From Pseudonocardiales bacterium (GTDB taxonomy: Bacteria > Actinomycetota > Actinomycetes > Mycobacteriales > Jatrophihabitantaceae), in the NCBI GenBank assembly GCA_025465405.1, contig JAODNL010000546.1:1-8359 (forward strand): a DNA stretch of 8,359 bases, written 5' to 3'. The notes beneath the pieces are model-generated. The model worked only from the letters and a program-made list of their open reading frames with translations, ran no database searches and was not told the origin of the DNA. This document shows, one piece after another, positions 6,401 to 8,359 of the stretch; the stretch's first letter is position 1, and every line of letters starts with the position of its first letter. Both the position numbers and the translations under genes were made by a program.

Positions 6401-7693
6401 ATCGCAGGCGCCCAGCAACGTGCCGCTGGTCGACAGGACCGGCGCGATGAAGTCGGGATACCTCGGGTCCGCCGGGGTGCCTTCGTTGATCGGGAAGCTC
6501 GGCGCACAGAGCGCCGGGGTCGCCGTGTTGTAGCAGGACAGGTACAGAGTGCCGTCCGGGTCGACGAACGTGACATAGACGTACTGGTCGGCGGTCAGGA
6601 TGCTCGCGTTGTAGTACACACCCGTGAGGTTGTCGAGATAACCTGCGTTCCGGCCGCCGGAGATGTTGGTCTGTCCGCACGCGCCGGCCGTGGGGCTGAA
6701 GCAGAGCATGTTCCCGGCGCCGTCGAAGAAGTAGTAGTTGCCGTTCGCGGCCGGAACACCGTTGCTGGAGATCATGCCGATGACGCGATTCGGCAAGGTT
6801 GCCTGGACCGTCTGAGTGTCCAGCTGGGTGAACCCGCAACTCAGCAGGGTCGTGAGATCCAGACACTGCACTCCGACGGCGTATTGACCGTTGACCGCGA
6901 CCTGGCTCTCCACCCCCCAATAGAGCTTGCCGCTTGCGATGAACGACCCGTTCTCACCGGCCGTGGTGTACGGGCCGACACCGCCGGTTCCCAGCGGCGT
7001 GCCGGCAGTCGGGTTCACGTAGCTGGACTGCGCCGTCCAACCGGGACACAAGTCACCGGTCAACGTCGAACAGTAAACGGTCGTCGAGACGTGCGAATGA
7101 TGGAAGACGGTATAGATGTTGTTGCCGAGGCCCTCCACCGAATATCCGTCACCGCCCGGCGGCACGAAGGTCACCGGGTTGACGGTGATGAAGGGCGATT
7201 GCGCCGCCGTCGTGCCGCCCGGCACGGATCCGGTTGCGCTCACGGTAGAGCCGTTCACGCTGCCGGTCAGGCTCGGCGGCGTCTGCAGCGAGTTGGCGAC
7301 GTACGTCTGCGACCCGGTGATCGGGTCGGTGATATTTACATTCGCTGTCGCGCCGGTGTTGTTCGTGTAGTTCAGCACCCACTTGACGGTGTCGCCGGGG
7401 CTGGCGGTGCCTTGGGTGCCGGTCGCGGAGCTTGCCGTCGAGTTGTTGGTCTGATCGGTCGCCGTCTTCGTGAACGTCGAAACCGCGGTCGCCGCCGCTT
7501 GGGCGGGCATCCCGACGAACGTCGCGACACTGACCACCGCGCCCACGAGTGATAGGCCGGCGAGAAGGGCTATGCCGGCAGCGGGCCGCCGGCGAAGTCG
7601 CCCGACGGGTGTGCGATCCCACAACAACCGCCAGTGCACAGGCTTCACAGCGGCGCGGTTGGCGGCATGCCTGGGTGTACGGCGCTCACGCAT
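3425..7693 (-). CDS. Sortase-anchored surface protein: propeller-like head and five DUF11 modules
   Basis: 1422 residues. The ATG at 7693 has GGAG at 7700-7703, 6 nt upstream, and is followed by a signal peptide; the frame stays open 55 codons further with no comparable start. Layout: signal peptide 1-66, DUF11-like segment about 70-170 (GDTVKWVLNYTN, ITDPITGSQTYV), cysteine-pair-rich propeller-like region about 173-555, beta-rich region about 556-712 (containing C661, C671 and SNTANAVTT), five DUF11-type modules 713-1380, proline linker, and LAQTG (1388-1392) with a hydrophobic stretch and RRRR tail. DUF11 repeats form Ig-like stalks of bacterial surface proteins; sortase would join the threonine to the cell wall. 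The composition is dominated by Thr, Val, Ala, Gly, Asn and Asp. No catalytic domain was recognised; adhesion or a structural role is inferred. A similar domain string is widespread in actinobacterial DUF11 proteins. The gene is preceded by a terminator-like palindrome and followed by the channel-like gene. Confidence 0.93.
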   Translation of the reverse strand: MRERRTPRHAANRAAVKPVHWRLLWDRTPVGRLRRRPAAGIALLAGLSLVGAVVSVATFVGMPAQAAATAVSTFTKTATDQTNNSTASSATGTQGTASPGDTVKWVLNYTNNTGATANVNITDPITGSQTYVANSLQTPPSLTGSVNGSTVSATGSVPGGTTAAQSPFITVNPVTFVPPGGDGYSVEGLGNNIYTVFHHSHVSTTVYCSTLTGDLCPGWTAQSSYVNPTAGTPLGTGGVGPYTTAGENGSFIASGKLYWGVESQVAVNGQYAVGVQCLDLTTLLSCGFTQLDTQTVQATLPNRVIGMISSNGVPAANGNYYFFDGAGNMLCFSPTAGACGQTNISGGRNAGYLDNLTGVYYNASILTADQYVYVTFVDPDGTLYLSCYNTATPALCAPSFPINEGTPADPRYPDFIAPVLSTSGTLLGACDVYLGACYSPTGASMPTNPYAGFTSMGCCAAPGFGDGAVVGSRWYAGNGITSRVLCWDFAAWTGTGVVPLCSGFSGPRDSTIYTVRPLANLPGCMAANGNDAQIVIFNAQTGGTSCASASQSVKLTPSDYYCDGHPGHATTWGTVSMTGLTGSEYASATVTLLGADGTPVPNWTNVPFPSGSTSIDISSLPVSGNTATLTAQVNLVAVSNIPAVQAARVQLSWVGDGIQVCYQTVLPPVPCLQTVPVSNTANAVTTAGAVTDAPAGNSSGAAVFDVTQPAAACMLHFAKTASPSTASPDQVVTYTIVVHNTGTADFAAANPATFTDDLTDTLADSTYANDASASAGTVTYSAATHVLSWSGPLAAGATATVTYTVTVNNPDAGDKNMVNRVVSPNPSNCLSGSADPACVAVVPITIPHVFKSSNPADGSTVTAGQVITYTLTFANPDTGRVQVSYTDDLSKMLDDATVTSAPTASNRELTVSAISGGQFTVTGAVPGNTTYTVMYQATVKPDGQRGDNDLGNFLVPTGTTPPATCQVGDPLCTEHFVPEIVAAKSVNPTSGTTVVPGQVLTYTMTFQNVGAATGTISYVDHLGDVLDDATITTAPSSPNLTVGAVAGDQFTVTGPIPAGATYTVTYQVTVNPAAQQGNYLLANFVTEPGVPPPTQCVAGDPLCTVNPVRGITNWKTVNPASGTPVVAGQSLTYTLHFTNTGTAGGNVNTVDDITQAIDDASVTSQPVSSDQALSVTSFGTDNRAHITGTLQPGQTVTITYTLTVHAANHLGDSILANFLLKPTDPPPTSPKCTPTDPQKPDCTSNPIGTLTVAKTVNPANFSQVKSGDTLTYTLTFHNVGKGAVGVDYTDHVAGVLDDADLTSEPTASDNALSTSAVTGAKFRVTGTLAGGQTVTVTYQVKVKPYAAQGDHKLDNFLAQTGHGIAAECVSADPLCTDNPVPPPAQPPLAQTGTNPQLQLALAGLLLGAGALLTIAGYRRRRS
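3428..3532 (-). other. C-terminal LAQTG cell-wall sorting signal
   Basis: LAQTG is encoded at 3518-3532 and followed by a short linker, a hydrophobic span (LQLALAGLLLGAGALLTIAGY) and the positive tail RRRRS. This is the standard three-part sortase signal. LAxTG in place of LPxTG is known for class E sortases of high-GC actinobacteria, so a class E enzyme is expected elsewhere in the genome; none is encoded here. Confidence 0.9.
3554..5557 (-). repeat. Five tandem DUF11-type modules of about 130 residues
   Basis: Modules: M1 5165-5557, M2 4763-5164, M3 4370-4762, M4 3953-4369, M5 3554-3952, in protein order. Each opens with a lysine motif (FAKTASP, VFKSSNP, AAKSVNP, NWKTVNP, VAKTVNP), then GQ-LTYTLTF-N-G, a (T/V)D(D/H) motif before LDDA, a VTYTVTV strand, an N-F closing motif, and a terminal Cys pair of the form CxxxDPLC in M2, M3 and M5. 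M1 is the most divergent (LADS for LDDA, CLSGSADPAC). The DNA also matches in places: a 16-base block recurs at 4381-4396 and 4774-4789, one 393-bp period apart, so recent duplication or recombination within the stalk is plausible. Confidence 0.9.
6029..7177 (-). other. Cysteine-pair-rich, propeller-like head region of the surface protein
   Basis: Residues about 173-555 carry recurring aromatic beta-strand motifs (NNIYTVF, GKLYWGV, GNYYFFD, QYVYVTF, GSRWYAG, STIYTVR), mostly followed by a close cysteine pair: C208/C216, C277/C286, C331/C339, C387/C396, C430/C437, C486/C501, C524/C546. First cysteines are spaced about 40-70 residues apart, typical of propeller blades. The pairs sit where a hairpin could be closed by a disulfide. 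An adjacent Cys-Cys (458-459) is an exception. The fold is inferred from periodicity only. Confidence 0.55.
7496..7693 (-). other. Signal peptide with unusually long basic n-region
   Basis: Residues 1-38 are basic (RERR, HWRLLW, GRLRRR), 39-61 are hydrophobic (AGIALLAGLSLVGAVVSV), and MPAQA before AATA gives an Ala-x-Ala cleavage site after about residue 66. No twin-arginine consensus was seen, so Sec export is likely. Confidence 0.85.
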
Positions 7694-7947
7694 TGCGGAC
7701 TCCGGGTATTGACGCGTCTGAGGACATCCGTCGCACATTTCGCGACGTGGCTGACGTCGCCTCGCATGCCCCCAGCGAAGTACTAGCTGATCTTGGCCCG
7801 ACGCGCGAGTTGAAAGTCGAGATTTCTTGCACCGTGATTGCCCCCATAGACCAGTCACCCGCGCTCACGAATGGCCACCCTGCTTCCGTCCACCAGAACG
7901 GTGCTCTGATGTTCATGGGTGCACGCATTCGTATGCGACAAGAGAGC

Positions 7948-7976
7948 CCTCCAGGTTGACGACGTCAACCTGGAGG
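7948..7976. terminator. Perfect 13-bp inverted repeat, candidate terminator or operator
   Basis: CCTCCAGGTTGAC at 7948-7960 and GTCAACCTGGAGG at 7964-7976 pair perfectly around a 3-nt loop. On the minus strand the hairpin is followed by GCTCTCTTGTC, a weak pyrimidine run. It lies 166 nt past the transporter stop and 255 nt before the surface-protein start. The tight loop favours an RNA hairpin terminator for the transporter transcript. The inner GGTTGAC/GTCAACC symmetry would also suit a dimeric regulator. Confidence 0.55.
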
Positions 7977-7989
7977 AGAGCCTCCCAGA

Positions 7990-8007
7990 TTGATCGCCGC
8001 AGATCAA
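7990..8007. repeat. Short inverted repeat TTGATC-N6-GATCAA
   Basis: TTGATC at 7990-7995 and GATCAA at 8002-8007 flank GCCGCA. It lies 13 bp from the larger palindrome. It could be an operator or part of the same termination region; it is too short to be certain. Confidence 0.3.
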
Positions 8008-8141
8008 GTCGGCCGCCGACGACACTCTGATCACTTCCTCAGCGGGAGACCTCTCCGACGAAGTGGAACAGTCTCCGGTCGGGGCGTCTTGTCACGACAT
8101 CCGGCTTGGTTCAACCGACGCGGACCGCAGCAGGCCGTGGC

Positions 8142-8359
8142 TCAGTCGCCGCCGGCGGACGGGGCGGCAGCGGTGCGAAACAGCGTTCCGCGCAGGCTGC
8201 CTCGCGCGGTGCGGAGCGCGACGGTGGTCCAGGCGGCGACGAGGCCGACATAGAACAGCACCGCGGCCACATGGAAGAGGTTCGATCCAGTGTGCAGGGC
8301 GAGTTCGGAGGTGCCCAGGACGCAGGTGCCGACGGGGAAGGTGAACGACCACCACGTCA
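8142..8359 (-). CDS. TDT family (TehA/SLAC1-like) transporter, N-terminus off window
   Basis: 71 complete codons of the C-terminal end, stopping with TGA at 8142-8144; the start lies beyond the right edge. Seen: WWSFTFPVGTCVLGTSELALHTG, which resembles the conserved late-helix WW-FTFP motif of tellurite-resistance/dicarboxylate (TDT) transporters, then a final membrane helix (HVAAVLFYVGLVAAWTTVAL) and a basic cytoplasmic tail RTARGSLRGTLFRTA. Members have ten membrane helices and carry anions such as malate, sulfite, nitrate or chloride, so the substrate here is unknown. The downstream palindrome probably ends its transcript. Confidence 0.85.
   Translation of the reverse strand, partial: TWWSFTFPVGTCVLGTSELALHTGSNLFHVAAVLFYVGLVAAWTTVALRTARGSLRGTLFRTAAAPSAGGD

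Larger units (their letters stand above)
7694..8141. other. Intergenic region upstream of the surface-protein gene
   Basis: 448 bases between the transporter stop and the surface-protein start. It holds the ribosome site GGAG at 7700-7703, the 13-bp inverted repeat at 7948-7976, and a 6-bp one at 7990-8007. GAGAGCC followed by a CTCC/TCCC-type run occurs twice (7942 and 7976 onward), as a short direct repeat. The surface-protein promoter should lie between 7704 and 7947, but I saw no convincing -35/-10 pair. Open frames cross this stretch on both strands (plus to 7959; minus 7686-7928, ending 8 bp inside the next gene). Neither matches a family I know, has a good ribosome site, or shows strong third-position GC bias, so neither is called. 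Confidence 0.6.

Noticed and set aside
7694..7858. N-terminal extension of the surface protein by 55 codons.
   Set aside because: The extension would put non-signal residues ahead of a complete signal peptide. The ATG at 7693 has a good GGAG site, and the extension shows weak codon bias.
7686..7928. Minus-strand 80-codon frame overlapping the surface-protein start by 8 bp, and a plus-strand frame across the same stretch.
   Set aside because: No recognisable family, no ribosome site, and low third-position GC compared with neighbours. It could be decayed coding DNA, but this cannot be supported.
8092..8355. Minus-strand 87-codon Arg-rich frame at the right edge.
   Set aside because: It is a frame-shifted reading of the transporter gene, whose true frame shows the TDT motif and a proper stop at 8142-8144.

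Overview
The window is GC-rich, with GTG and ATG starts and a strong G/C bias at third codon positions. Together with the protein families present, this points to a high-GC actinobacterium. The MarR regulator, the TDT transporter and the actinobacterial DUF11-repeat surface protein would fit a mycobacterium-like or related mycolic-acid genus, but the genus is an inference and no phylogenetic marker is present. Every gene I can support lies on the minus strand, so the reading order is right to left. The many long plus-strand open frames are antisense shadows. No tRNA, rRNA, CRISPR array or insertion sequence was seen.

From the right edge: (i) 8142-8359 is the C-terminal end of a TDT/TehA/SLAC1-type membrane transporter, cut by the window. 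(ii) 7694-8141 is a 448-base non-coding stretch holding a perfect 13-bp inverted repeat (7948-7976), a weaker one (7990-8007) and the ribosome binding site of the next gene. (iii) 3425-7693 encodes a 1422-residue exported, cell-wall-anchored protein. It has a signal peptide, a short DUF11-like segment, a cysteine-pair-rich region that looks like a beta-propeller, a further beta-rich region, five tandem DUF11-type modules of about 130 residues, and a C-terminal LAQTG sortase signal. (iv) 2248-3360 encodes a 370-residue membrane protein with an ion-channel-like pore segment, starting 64 bp after the surface-protein gene. (v) 2056-2247 is intergenic with two stem-loops, the stronger (2097-2132) being a candidate terminator.

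(vi) 1-2055 is a compact operon. A MarR-type repressor (1455-1982) sits behind three closely spaced palindromes of the TTGA-N4-TCAA type and a plausible promoter. It overlaps by 4 bp (ATGA) an NADPH:F420-reductase-like dinucleotide-binding protein (793-1458). That gene is followed 44 bp later by a luciferase-like flavin-dependent oxidoreductase (1-748, C-terminus off the window). The layout suggests an autoregulated, inducible redox cassette responding to an unknown small molecule.

The most unusual element is the surface protein. All five stalk modules keep a Lys-Asp-Asn triad at nearly constant spacing, as expected for intramolecular isopeptide bonds. The head region carries repeated Cys-x(6-8)-Cys pairs, as expected for disulfide-stapled propeller blades. 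That would make it a covalently stiffened surface fibre carrying a propeller head.
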